From Burkholderia mayonis (lineage in GTDB: Bacteria > Pseudomonadota > Gammaproteobacteria > Burkholderiales > Burkholderiaceae): DNA of 64,000 nt. Of this stretch, positions 25,610-33,710 are shown one piece after another (the stretch's first letter is position 1; every line of letters starts with the position of its first letter). The stretch lies in NCBI RefSeq assembly GCF_001523745.2, contig NZ_CP013387.1, positions 1,116,001-1,180,000 on the forward strand, read 5' to 3'. Both the position numbers and the translations under genes were made by a program. A model generated the notes under the pieces. That model did no database searches, had not been told where the DNA came from, and saw nothing but the letters and a program-made list of their open reading frames with translations.

Positions 25610-26399
25610 ACCGCACCGCACGGCGCGGCTTGCGCGCGCCGAAGCGCTGCTCGGCGATCGGCAGATCGAAGCGGCGGCGCACTTCGGTCGCGATCCAGTC
25701 GCATGTCTGCCGTGCGCAGTCGGTGAGCATTCGGCGGTCCGCGTGGCCGTCGATGTCGTAGACGAATCGCACATCGACTTCGTCGCCCGTCAGGTGCCGC
25801 TCGAGCTCGTTCAGATGCAGCCGGGGCGACAGGCCTTGCGCGAGCGCGCGCAATTCGTCGAAGTGGTATTCGAGCCAATCGGCGAAAAAGAGCGCGTCGC
25901 CGCGGTCCGCGAGGCGGAACGCGGCGCTTCGCGTCACGCGCATGCCGGCTCCGGCCTTAGCCGTGTACTGGGCGCCCGATTCGTCGCGCTTCGCGGCGTC
26001 GTTCCGGTGCGCCGGTGCCGCCGCGCGGCGGTCGGGCGCGCGTTGTGCGAGCAGTGCGTCCGCATGCCGGCAGCGCGTGCGCAGCGCATGCCAGAGAAGC
26101 GCGTCGCCGCTCGCGGCCGACGGCTGCATCGTCAGGTCGTGCGCGCCGTCGTCGCATGGCTCGACTTCGCGGATCACGAGCCGCAGCGTGCACAGCGGCT
26201 CGTCGTCGAGGTACAGCGTCGCCGAGCGCGGCAGTCCGCAGACGGGCGGCATCGCGCCGCGCGCGCGGAATACCAGCCCTTGCCTGTCGAGCCGCACGAG
26301 CGGCAGACGCACGGCGAACGACGGGAACGCGACGGCAATGCGGGTTTCGCCGGCGTCGAACGTGGGGAGCATCGCGCGAAATACCGATGAATGATCCAC
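25572..26399 (-). CDS. unknown protein downstream of the AHL synthase
   Basis: I do not recognise this 275-residue protein. A GTG at 26399, nine bases after GGAGGT, is the best start ([17 protein letters not shown]). The N-terminal 100 residues alternate beta strands ([37 protein letters not shown]) in a way that recalls a PilZ-like barrel, but the RxxxR signature is not convincing. A charged Ala/Arg-rich middle is followed by a helical C-terminal part ([20 protein letters not shown]). It lies 61 bases downstream of the AHL synthase on the same strand and may be co-regulated by quorum sensing. Confidence 0.7.
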   Translation of the reverse strand: MDHSSVFRAMLPTFDAGETRIAVAFPSFAVRLPLVRLDRQGLVFRARGAMPPVCGLPRSATLYLDDEPLCTLRLVIREVEPCDDGAHDLTMQPSAASGDALLWHALRTRCRHADALLAQRAPDRRAAAPAHRNDAAKRDESGAQYTAKAGAGMRVTRSAAFRLADRGDALFFADWLEYHFDELRALAQGLSPRLHLNELERHLTGDEVDVRFVYDIDGHADRRMLTDCARQTCDWIATEVRRRFDLPIAEQRFGARKPRRAVRSTRFRRSNSGRT

Positions 26400-26460
26400 G
26401 GGGTATTGACCTCCTTGAATGACGAACGGCATGGTTCCGAGGACCGTCGATCGGGCGCGC

Positions 26461-27072
26461 TCAAGCCGCTTCGGCGCGCGGCGCGCACAGCTCCGGGTCG
26501 AGGCCGAGCGCGGCGAGCGTCTGGCTGTCGAGATCGATCCAGCATGCGACCACCATGCGCCCGTCGATCTGCTGCGCAGGCCCCGCCCGGTGCGCGTGCA
26601 CGCCGATCCGGCGGAACAGGCGCTCCATGCTGAGGAACGTCACGCCGATCAACTGCTTTGCGCCGAGCCGGACCGCGCACTCGACGACGGCCGAGAGCAT
26701 TGGCCGCACCGCCCAGGCCGGATTGCCGCTTCCGGTCGGATCTTCGGCGTTCGCGGCGAAGCGCGACAACTCCCAGACGGAGGCCGACTGCGGCAGCGGC
26801 ATGTCGTTCGCGACCAGGGTGGGGAACAGCTCTTTCAGCAGGTACGGGCGGGTCGTCGGCAGCAGCCGGGCGCAACCGCAGATTTCCTCGTCGTCGTCGC
26901 GGGCGACCACGTAGACGGTATCGTCGCGATCGTACTGATCCCGCTCGAACCCTTCGCTTGCCGACGGTAACTTCCAGCCGAGCTGTTCGACGAAAACGCG
27001 GTGCCGATAAAGGCCCAGATCAGCCGCCAGGTCGCTCGGCAGGCGCCCATCGCCATGAACGAAAGTTCGCAT
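26461..27072 (-). CDS. bpsI: acyl-homoserine lactone synthase (CepI/BpsI type)
   Basis: A 203-residue LuxI-family synthase, which makes an AHL (C8-HSL in close relatives) from S-adenosylmethionine and acyl-ACP. The conserved residues are present: Arg and Phe of YRHRVFVEQLGW (F27, W33), D45 and D48, R69, F83, E101 and R104 (WELSRFA). Length equals CepI. A box matching the CepR dyad lies 65 bases upstream. rsaM lies upstream on the same strand, and the regulator gene is divergent beyond it, the standard Burkholderia I-M-R layout. Confidence 0.93.
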   Translation of the reverse strand: MRTFVHGDGRLPSDLAADLGLYRHRVFVEQLGWKLPSASEGFERDQYDRDDTVYVVARDDDEEICGCARLLPTTRPYLLKELFPTLVANDMPLPQSASVWELSRFAANAEDPTGSGNPAWAVRPMLSAVVECAVRLGAKQLIGVTFLSMERLFRRIGVHAHRAGPAQQIDGRMVVACWIDLDSQTLAALGLDPELCAPRAEAA

Positions 27073-27137
27073 GGTGTCGTCCTCGTGCGTGTGCTTTGGA
27101 ATGGGCGCATTACATCGCGCGCTCCGAGGACAGGTAA

Positions 27138-27153
27138 CTGTTAACCCTTACAG
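27138..27153. promoter_or_regulatory. cep/lux box
   Basis: CTGTTAACCCTTACAG, a 16-bp dyad of the form CTGTNA-N4-TNACAG, 65 bases before the AHL synthase start. It is the expected site for the neighbouring LuxR-type regulator, giving positive feedback. Confidence 0.8.
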
Positions 27154-27279
27154 GGTCGGAAAAGCGGGGCGGGTTGGAGGAGGCGGGCGGTTGCGTCAGT
27201 GTCGGACCGCAAAGATTCGATAATTTGCTTGTCAATCCGCAACGTTCGAGGAAAATTGGACAATATGCACTGACGCGAA

Positions 27280-27723
27280 TCACTGCAGGGTGGGACCTGC
27301 ATACGAAAAATCGCTGCGACGAAGCATCGCGGCGGCGACGGCCGCCGGCCAGTTCAACTGGGCGAGCCGGCGCGACAGCGCGGCCGACGTCTGGGCCATC
27401 CCGATGTCGACGCCGTCGCTGTCGATGCCCATCGCGTTGCTGCGCACGTCGCCCCATGCGATGACGAATGCGCCCGTGGCGCCGTCGATGTACCAGTCCC
27501 AGCCGATCGTGAGGTGCGCTGCGCCTGCGCTCGACGGCCGCTCCCATTCGGTGTAGCCGGCGAGGCGGGCGTCGACCTCGCTCGCGCACAGTTCGACGAG
27601 CAATCCGGAATCGATTCCGGACGACACGTGGACGAGCTGCAGTTCGGCGAGCGCGTGCAAGGGCAGGCGCACATAGCCGTCGGTGGATGGGCCGCGAAAG
27701 CGGTGGAGCAATGGTGAATTCAT
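27280..27723 (-). CDS. rsaM: RsaM-family quorum-sensing modulator
   Basis: A 147-residue protein placed between the AHL synthase and the regulator, the fixed position of RsaM in Burkholderia. Recognisable family stretches are HVSSGIDSGLLVELCASEVD, GWDWYIDGATGAFVIAWGD and DIGMAQTSAALSRRLAQL. RsaM proteins lower AHL production by an unknown route and have no DNA-binding motif. The gene is read towards the synthase, 207 bases before it, and divergently from the regulator with 73 bases between starts. Confidence 0.88.
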   Translation of the reverse strand: MNSPLLHRFRGPSTDGYVRLPLHALAELQLVHVSSGIDSGLLVELCASEVDARLAGYTEWERPSSAGAAHLTIGWDWYIDGATGAFVIAWGDVRSNAMGIDSDGVDIGMAQTSAALSRRLAQLNWPAAVAAAMLRRSDFSYAGPTLQ

Positions 27724-27796
27724 GCCGCGGAATGTATCAGTCCGCGCGCGTGCTGAAACCTAGCAAGTATGACAGCGTGAAGCTGCTGGAGAACGA

Positions 27797-28516
27797 ATGG
27801 AACTGCGCTGGCAAGATGCCTATCTTCAATTTAGCGCCGCAGAGAACGAGCAGCAGCTCTTCCGACAAATCGCCACGTATTCGAAGCGGCTCGGTTTCGA
27901 ATATTGCTGCTATGGCATACGCGTGCCGCTGCCGATTTCAAAGCCGGCCGTCGCGATCTTCGATACCTATCCGAACGGCTGGATGGAGCGCTATCAGGAG
28001 ATGAACTACCTGGAGGTCGATCCGACCGTGCGCGACGGCGCGCTCAGCTCGAACATGATCGTCTGGCCCGAAGCGAGCCGCAGCGACGAGACGACGCTGT
28101 GGAACGACGCGCGCGATCACGGGCTCGCCGTCGGCGTCGCGCAGTCGAGCTGGGCGCCGCGCGGGGTGTTCGGGCTCCTGACGATCGCGCGGCATACGGA
28201 TCGGCTGACGTCCGCCGAGATCAATCAGCTGACGCTGCAGGCGAACTGGCTGGCGAACATGTCGCATTCGCTGATGAGCCGCTTCCTCGTGCCGAAGCTC
28301 GCGCCCGAGTCGGGCGTCGCGCTCACGCATCGCGAGCGCGAAGTGCTGTGCTGGACGGGCGAAGGCAAGACAGCATGCGAAATCGGCCAGATTCTCAGCA
28401 TCTCCGAGCGCACCGTGAATTTCCACGTGAACAACATCCTCGACAAGCTCGGCGCGACGAACAAGGTGCAGGCCGTCGTGAAGGCGATCGCGATGGGACT
28501 GATCGAGACGCCGTGA
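27797..28516 (+). CDS. bpsR: AHL-responsive LuxR-type regulator (CepR/BpsR type)
   Basis: A 239-residue regulator whose sequence matches CepR closely from memory (MELRWQDAYLQFSAAENEQQ start, GLIETP end). The AHL pocket residues are W62, Y66, D75, P76, W90 and G123. The C-terminal GerE helix-turn-helix is LTHREREVLCWTGEGKTACE with TVNFHVNNILDKLGATNKVQ. It binds the AHL made by the adjacent synthase and activates cep-box promoters. Confidence 0.95.
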   Translation: MELRWQDAYLQFSAAENEQQLFRQIATYSKRLGFEYCCYGIRVPLPISKPAVAIFDTYPNGWMERYQEMNYLEVDPTVRDGALSSNMIVWPEASRSDETTLWNDARDHGLAVGVAQSSWAPRGVFGLLTIARHTDRLTSAEINQLTLQANWLANMSHSLMSRFLVPKLAPESGVALTHREREVLCWTGEGKTACEIGQILSISERTVNFHVNNILDKLGATNKVQAVVKAIAMGLIETP

Positions 28517-28546
28517 GCGGACGCCGCCGCGCTCGCGCGGCGGCGG

Positions 28547-29263
28547 TCACTCCATCATCGGTTCGACCTCCTTCGCAGTCCAGCTCACGCTCGAGATGCT
28601 CTTTTCCATGCTCATCCGGCTCGCGATCTGCTCGAGCTTCTGCTGATCCTTCGGATGCAGCTTGAGGGTCGCCGTCACCTTGATGCGCTCGGGCGCGTCG
28701 GATTCGCGCGGCACGTCCTCGCTCGTCAGGCTCTGGAACGACAGCGGCTTCGCATACATCGAGTTCGACAGCAGCGTCCGGATGTGCACTTCTTCCGATG
28801 CGAGGCAGATCGCCGTGATCTGATATTCGCGCACGAGATCGGCGTTCGACACCGGTGTCGCGTTGATCGCCTGGCTCACGCCACGCAGCAGCGTATTCGT
28901 CAGGAGTACGACGCCCGTGCCCGCGAGCGCGGGCAGAAAGTGGCCGGCGCCCGACAGCACGCCGACCGCGGCGGAGCACCAGAGGGTCGCCGCGGTGTTG
29001 ATGCCCTGGATCGAGCCCTTGTCGCGCATGATGACGCCGCCGCCGAGAAAGCCGACGCCGGAGACGACGTACGCGGCGATCTGCGTGACGCCGGGAATCC
29101 CGTTGCCTGTCAGGACGCCGAGCGTGACGAACAGACACGCGCCGCTCGCGACGAGCGTGATCGTGCGCAAGCCGGCCGTGCGCTGGCGGATCTGCCGTTC
29201 GAGGCCGATGGCGACCCCGCAGGCGAACGCGGTGAAGAGGCGAAGTGCGAATTCGAAAGTCAT
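28547..29263 (-). CDS. MgtC/SapB-family protein
   Basis: A 238-residue membrane protein. The N-terminal 140 residues hold four hydrophobic segments with the MgtC signature GLERQIRQRTAGLRT and GVGFLGGGVIMRDKGSIQGI. The C-terminal 100 residues form a soluble ACT-like domain (EYQITAICLASEEVHIR). MgtC proteins support survival at low magnesium and inside macrophages, partly by acting on F-type ATP synthase. The gene converges with the quorum-sensing regulator with 30 bases between the stops. Confidence 0.9.
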   Translation of the reverse strand: MTFEFALRLFTAFACGVAIGLERQIRQRTAGLRTITLVASGACLFVTLGVLTGNGIPGVTQIAAYVVSGVGFLGGGVIMRDKGSIQGINTAATLWCSAAVGVLSGAGHFLPALAGTGVVLLTNTLLRGVSQAINATPVSNADLVREYQITAICLASEEVHIRTLLSNSMYAKPLSFQSLTSEDVPRESDAPERIKVTATLKLHPKDQQKLEQIASRMSMEKSISSVSWTAKEVEPMME

Positions 29264-29730
29264 TGGTGTTCTGCCATGCCGAGTGCGATGCGACGCGGCG
29301 GCGCGAGCGGCCCTCGCGGGCGCGCGTGCATCACTGCGTCGCGCGCCACTTTAGCGCGCGAATGGATGCGATTGTGTGAAACGGGGAATCGCACGCGTCC
29401 CGGTGAACGCGCGCGGCGCGCGGATCGGCGCGGCAGGCTGGCGTTCAGGCGGAGCGGCGTGCGGACGTTGTGCTGCTACTGTCCACGACGGTTCCTGAAA
29501 GAATGGATGGCGGGCATTCTAGGCGCGACCCATTGAGAGAGTCAACCCGCGGGGAAGGCAGTGCGGGGAGCGGCGAGGCTGCGGTGGCGGTCTTCTGGCG
29601 GCGTTTCGCGATGGCTGTGCCGACGCGGGAATGCGGGTGGGTTGGCGACGTCGCGGCGGAAATCGTCGATATTTCGCACGAGTTCACGTGATCTGTGGGG
29701 GGCGCCCGGACGCGCGCGTTCGCTTTCGGC
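29264..29730. other. non-coding gap before the 7-bp repeat
   Basis: About 470 bases upstream of the MgtC gene. I see no supported gene. The promoter of the MgtC gene must lie near 29270-29380. Confidence 0.4.
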
Positions 29731-29860
29731 CGACGTTCGACGTTCGACGTTCGACGTTCGACGTTCGACGTTCGACGTTCGACGTTCGACGTTCGACGTT
29801 CGACGTTCGACGTTCGACGTTCGACGTTCGACGTTCGACGTTCGACGTTCGACGTTCGAC
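29731..29860. repeat. 7-bp tandem repeat, about 18.5 copies
   Basis: The unit CGACGTT repeats without a single change over 130 bases. It starts just after TTTCGGC and ends before CATGAACGG, 22 bases past the stop of the phosphoesterase gene. A perfect array of this kind is a VNTR formed by replication slippage and probably varies between strains. Confidence 0.98.
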
Positions 29861-29881
29861 CATGAACGGCGGCGCGCTCGC

Positions 29882-31045
29882 TTAGTTCCCGCTGCCGCGC
29901 ACGAGCCGCACGCGCGTGATTTCCGACGGCGCGCCAAGCCGCTTCGGCGGTCCCCAATAGCCGGTGCCGCGGCTCGTATAAACCCACAGCCCGTCGAGCC
30001 GCGCGAGCCCCGCGGTAAACGGCTGCTGCAGCCGCACGAAGAAATTCCACGGAAAGAACTGGCCGCCGTGCGTGTGGCCGGACAATTGCAGCGTGAAGCC
30101 TGCGTCGGCAGCGGCCGTCGCGCTGCGCGGCTGGTGCGCGAGCAGCACGCGGATGCGCACGTCGACGGGCGCGCCCGCGAGCGCCACGCTCGGGTCGCTC
30201 CGATGCGCGGGATCGAAATGGCCCGCCGAGTAGTCGGTGACGCCCGCGATCACGAGGCGGCCGTCGCCGTGTTCGAGCGTGCGGTGCTCGTTGAGCAGCA
30301 CGTCGAGGCCGAGGCGGCGGAACTCGGCGATCCATTCGTCGGCGCCCGAGTAGTACTCGTGGTTGCCCGTCACGACGTACGCGCCGTGCTGCGCGCGCAG
30401 CCGGCCGAGCGGCGCCGCGTGGCCCGCGAGTTGCGCGACCGTGCCGTCGACGACGTCGCCCGTCACCGCGACGAGATCCGGCTCGAGCCGGTTGACCGCA
30501 TCGACAATCGCCTCGACATAGCCGCGCTTGATCGTCGGGCCGACGTGGATGTCGCTGATCTGGACGATCGTGAAGCCGTGGAGCGCGGCGGGCAGATCGT
30601 CGATCGGCACGTCGACGTCGACGACGCGCGCGCGGCGTCTCGCATTGACGAAGCCGACGACGCTGACCGCAAGCGCCGCGAGCGGCACGCCGGCAGCCGT
30701 CAGCGTGCGCCAGTGCGCGAGCGACACCGCGCCGGGCGCGAGCGCGTCGACGGTGACGAGCGACGCGAGCAGTACGTCGCGCGCGAGCGTCAGCACGAGC
30801 AGCGACGAGAAGAAGCCCATCGCCATGAGCCCGACCCATGCGACGCGATCGCCGAGCGGCTGCCGCTCGAACACGCGCGACAGCATGCCGAGCGGGATCA
30901 GGAGGCACGACGCCACGAGCCACAGCGCGCCCGCTACGCGGGCGGCGGGCGATGCGAGGTCCGGAACAAGACGAAAGCCGACGTATACGTGCAGTAGCAC
31001 GCCGATGATCGTGAGGCGCAGCAGAAACGATGAGATGCGTCGCAT
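29882..31045 (-). CDS. membrane-anchored metallophosphoesterase
   Basis: A 387-residue protein. The N-terminal 140 residues carry four to five hydrophobic helices; the rest is a calcineurin-like phosphoesterase with the metal motifs in order: QISDIHVGPT, VTGDVVDG, TGNHEYYSGADEW, LLAHQP and LSGHTHGGQFFP. This is the YkuE/UDP-diacylglucosamine-hydrolase-like group; the active site would lie outside the membrane. The start ATG at 31045 is followed directly by MRRISSFLLRLT. A perfect VNTR sits just past the stop. Confidence 0.9.
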   Translation of the reverse strand: MRRISSFLLRLTIIGVLLHVYVGFRLVPDLASPAARVAGALWLVASCLLIPLGMLSRVFERQPLGDRVAWVGLMAMGFFSSLLVLTLARDVLLASLVTVDALAPGAVSLAHWRTLTAAGVPLAALAVSVVGFVNARRRARVVDVDVPIDDLPAALHGFTIVQISDIHVGPTIKRGYVEAIVDAVNRLEPDLVAVTGDVVDGTVAQLAGHAAPLGRLRAQHGAYVVTGNHEYYSGADEWIAEFRRLGLDVLLNEHRTLEHGDGRLVIAGVTDYSAGHFDPAHRSDPSVALAGAPVDVRIRVLLAHQPRSATAAADAGFTLQLSGHTHGGQFFPWNFFVRLQQPFTAGLARLDGLWVYTSRGTGYWGPPKRLGAPSEITRVRLVRGSGN

Positions 31046-31098
31046 GGGGCGGGGAGCGGGAGAGGCGGCGGCGCGCGAACGCGCCGCCCGTTGCGCGA

Positions 31099-31683
31099 TT
31101 ACTCGATGCGTGCGATTTCGTCGAACGAGAAGCGCGGGCTGCGCGGGAATAGGCCGGCGGGGTCGCCGTAGCCGAGGTTCACGAGGAAGTTCGACTTGAT
31201 CGACGTGCCGGCGAAGAACGCGGCGTCGACGGCCGCCTGATCGAACCCGGACATCGGGCCCGCGTCCAGGCCGAGCGCGCGCGCGGCGACGATCAGGTAC
31301 GCGCCTTGCAGCGACGAATTGCGGAACGCGGTCGCCTCGATCAGCGCTTCGTTGCCGGCGAACCAACTGCGCGCGTCCGCGTGCGGGAAGAGTTTCGGCA
31401 GATGATCGTAGAACGCGAGATCCATCCCGACGATCACGGTGACGGGCGCGGCCATCGTTTTCGCGAGATTGCCTTCGGACAGCGCGGGCTTGAGCTTTGC
31501 CTTCGCTTCGGGCGACTTCACGAACACGAAGCGCGCGGGGCTCGAGTTGGCCGACGTCGGGCCGAACTTGACGAGATCGATCAACTGATGGAGCAGCGCG
31601 TCGTCGACGGGCTTCGGCTGCCAGGCGTTGTGCGTGCGCGCGGTGCGGAAGATTTGATCGAGAGCGGCGTCGGAAAGTGTCAT
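31099..31683 (-). CDS. nitroreductase-family protein, RutE/HadB-like
   Basis: A 194-residue FMN oxidoreductase that resembles malonic semialdehyde reductase RutE: start [20 protein letters not shown], then [20 protein letters not shown] and [13 protein letters not shown], and the end [15 protein letters not shown]. It reduces aldehydes or nitro groups with NAD(P)H. No rut genes lie nearby, so the physiological role is open. It is read divergently from alkB and lies 54 bases upstream of the phosphoesterase gene. Confidence 0.88.
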   Translation of the reverse strand: MTLSDAALDQIFRTARTHNAWQPKPVDDALLHQLIDLVKFGPTSANSSPARFVFVKSPEAKAKLKPALSEGNLAKTMAAPVTVIVGMDLAFYDHLPKLFPHADARSWFAGNEALIEATAFRNSSLQGAYLIVAARALGLDAGPMSGFDQAAVDAAFFAGTSIKSNFLVNLGYGDPAGLFPRSPRFSFDEIARIE

Positions 31684-31815
31684 GTCGAGATCCGGATGAG
31701 CGCGCAAACGGCGTGGCGTTCGAGCGGCTAGAATTTGAACAGGGCGGCGCGGCGCCGCAGGGTGCGGTCCGCGCCATTCCGCGATGATAGCCGGATGCGG
31801 AGAATTTCACCGACC

Positions 31816-32442
31816 ATGTTCGATTTGTTCGACGACTTGCCGAAACCCGATGTCGACTGGTATCCCGACTGGCTCGCGCCCGCCGACGCAGGCCGGTTCC
31901 ATGCGCGCCTCGTCGACGAGGTCGCTTGGCGGCAGGACACGATGCGCACGCCGCGCGGCTCGCTGCCGCTGCCGCGCCTGACCGCGTGGCAAGGCGTGCC
32001 GGATGCGGTCTACGTGTATTCGGGCATCCGCAACGAGCCGACGCCGTGGACGCCCGCGGTGTTCGAGCTGAAGCGGATGGTCGAGGCGACGAGCCGCGCG
32101 CGGTTCAACAGCGTGCTGCTGAACCGCTATCGCAACGGCTTCGACAGCATGGGCTGGCACGCGGACGACGAGCCGGAGCTCGGCGCGGAGCCGGTGATCG
32201 CGTCGCTGAGCCTTGGTGCGACACGCGTCTTCGATCTGCGGCACAACGAGAAGGGCGTCGCGCATGCGTATCGTCTGACGAACGGCAGCCTGCTCGTGAT
32301 GCGCGGGCGCACGCAGCAGGAATGGCGGCACCGTGTGCCGAAGGAGCCCGCCGTGCAGGGCGAGCGGATCAACCTGACGTTTCGCTGGGTGATCGCGCCG
32401 GCCGCCGCCGGGCGCCGCGCCCGGACGTGCGCAGGCGGTTGA
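31816..32442 (+). CDS. alkB: AlkB-type 2-oxoglutarate/Fe(II) dioxygenase
   Basis: A 208-residue DNA-repair dioxygenase that removes alkyl groups from N1-methyladenine and N3-methylcytosine. The iron ligands are H115 and D117 (MGWHADDEPELG) and H172 (EWRHRVPK); R184 and R190 in ERINLTFR bind 2-oxoglutarate and substrate. NRYRNGFDSMG is the usual nucleotide-recognition stretch. The ATG at 31816 gives MFDLFDDLP, as in relatives; a longer upstream frame is Arg-rich and unlikely. Confidence 0.92.
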   Translation: MFDLFDDLPKPDVDWYPDWLAPADAGRFHARLVDEVAWRQDTMRTPRGSLPLPRLTAWQGVPDAVYVYSGIRNEPTPWTPAVFELKRMVEATSRARFNSVLLNRYRNGFDSMGWHADDEPELGAEPVIASLSLGATRVFDLRHNEKGVAHAYRLTNGSLLVMRGRTQQEWRHRVPKEPAVQGERINLTFRWVIAPAAAGRRARTCAGG

Positions 32443-32520
32443 CGGCCGGGGACGCCGGCGCGTCAAAACCGTGCAGCCTTCGCGTTATGATTCGGTTTCT
32501 TTCCGTCCTCTGCAGCCGAC

Positions 32521-33471
32521 ATGGCCAAAACCACTACGACAGCCTCGGCGAAGCATGCCGCCGACGCCGAATCGGGCAATCCGCGCGATCCCGCGGTCGC
32601 CGCGGTCGCCGCGCCTGAAGCGGCCGACGATGAAGCCGCGGGCGGCGCGTCGTCCTATCTCGTTCCGGGGCTCGAGCGCGGGCTGCGTATCCTGTCCGAA
32701 TTCTCCGCGCGCGAGCCGGTGCTGAGCGCGCCGGAGCTGTCGAAGCGGATCGGCATTCCGCGCACGACGACGTTTCGCCTGCTGCAGACGCTCGAAGCGC
32801 TCGGTTTCATCGAGCGCGCGAACGGCGACCGACACTTCCGGCTCGGCGTCGGCGTGTTGCGTCTCGGCTTCGAATATCTGAACTCGCTCGAGTTGACCGA
32901 TCTCGGCGCGCCGGTGCTCGAACGCTTGCGCGATACGACCGGTCTGTCGACGCATCTGTTGATCCGCGACCGGCGCGACGTCGTGTTCGTCGCGAAGGCG
33001 CAGAGCAATGCTCCGATGTTCGGCTCGGTGAAGGTGCACGTCGGCACGCGGCTGCCCGCGCACGCGACTGTCCATGGCCACGTGCTGATGGGCGACCTGA
33101 CGCGCGATGCGATGCGCCAGCTCTATCCGGAAAAGCGGCTCGAGGCGTTCACCGAGCATACGCCCGCGACCGTCGACGAACTGTACGAGCGTGTGCGTCA
33201 CTATGCGCGTCTCGGCTACGCGGTCAGCGAGGGCGCGTTCGAGAGCGGGATCTCGGCGGTGACGGCGCCCGTGCGCGATCATTCGGGCTCGATCGTCGCA
33301 GCGATCACCGCGACGGTGCCGCGCTCGGAGATCGGCTCCGCCGACGAAAAGGAGCGGCTCGTCGAGACGGTGTGCGGCGCGGCCGTCGATCTGTCGCAGC
33401 GCCTCAACTATCGGCCGCTCGACAGCGATCCGACCGTCGCGCATGCGCGGCACAAGGTTGCGTTGTTTTAA
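32521..33471 (+). CDS. IclR-family regulator 1
   Basis: A 316-residue regulator with an Ala-rich N-terminal extension of about 50 residues. The winged HTH follows (PGLERGLRILSEFSAREPVL, ELSKRIGIPRTTTFRLLQTL) and then the IclR ligand domain (VHVGTRLPAHATVHGHVLMG, GISAVTAPVRDHSG). It is very similar to the second IclR gene at 39203, down to the PcaR/PobR-like sequence order. It lies next to a porin gene and the aromatic operon and probably controls one or both through the GTTCC-N6-GGAAC sites. Confidence 0.92.
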   Translation: MAKTTTTASAKHAADAESGNPRDPAVAAVAAPEAADDEAAGGASSYLVPGLERGLRILSEFSAREPVLSAPELSKRIGIPRTTTFRLLQTLEALGFIERANGDRHFRLGVGVLRLGFEYLNSLELTDLGAPVLERLRDTTGLSTHLLIRDRRDVVFVAKAQSNAPMFGSVKVHVGTRLPAHATVHGHVLMGDLTRDAMRQLYPEKRLEAFTEHTPATVDELYERVRHYARLGYAVSEGAFESGISAVTAPVRDHSGSIVAAITATVPRSEIGSADEKERLVETVCGAAVDLSQRLNYRPLDSDPTVAHARHKVALF

Positions 33472-33580
33472 TCGCATGCCCGGCTGCGGGCGGCGTGGAG
33501 TGTGCGCCGCGATGATCGGCAGCCGTACCTGCGGGGCGAATCGATTGATGCTCGTTGCGCCAGCCGACCGCAAGAAGACG

Positions 33581-33607
33581 AAGCCCTCGCGCGAAGCGGG
33601 GGCTTTT
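33581..33607 (+). terminator. terminator after IclR 1
   Basis: AGCCCTCGC pairs with GCGGGGGCT around a small loop, followed by TTTTT; 110 bases past the stop. Confidence 0.75.
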
Positions 33608-33667
33608 TGCATCTGCGCGCGGCGCAGCGTTGCCGCGATGCGAAGCCGCGCTGCGCGCATACCATGA

Positions 33668-33694
33668 AGCACGTACGCACGTACGCACGTACGT
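33668..33694. repeat. short ACGTACGC tandem repeat
   Basis: About 3.5 copies of the 8-mer CACGTACG within a run of alternating ACGT, just past the stop of the minus-strand porin gene. Confidence 0.8.
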
Positions 33695-33710
33695 ACGCGC
33701 AGCACCGCAC

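Noticed and set aside
29731..29860. CRISPR-like array
   Set aside because: The units are contiguous 7-mers without spacers, and no cas gene is near. It is a tandem repeat.
29561..30997. Plus-strand frame through the repeat with repeated TFDVRRS
   Set aside because: The repeat creates the peptide pattern in all phases; the rest is antisense to the phosphoesterase. No ribosome site.
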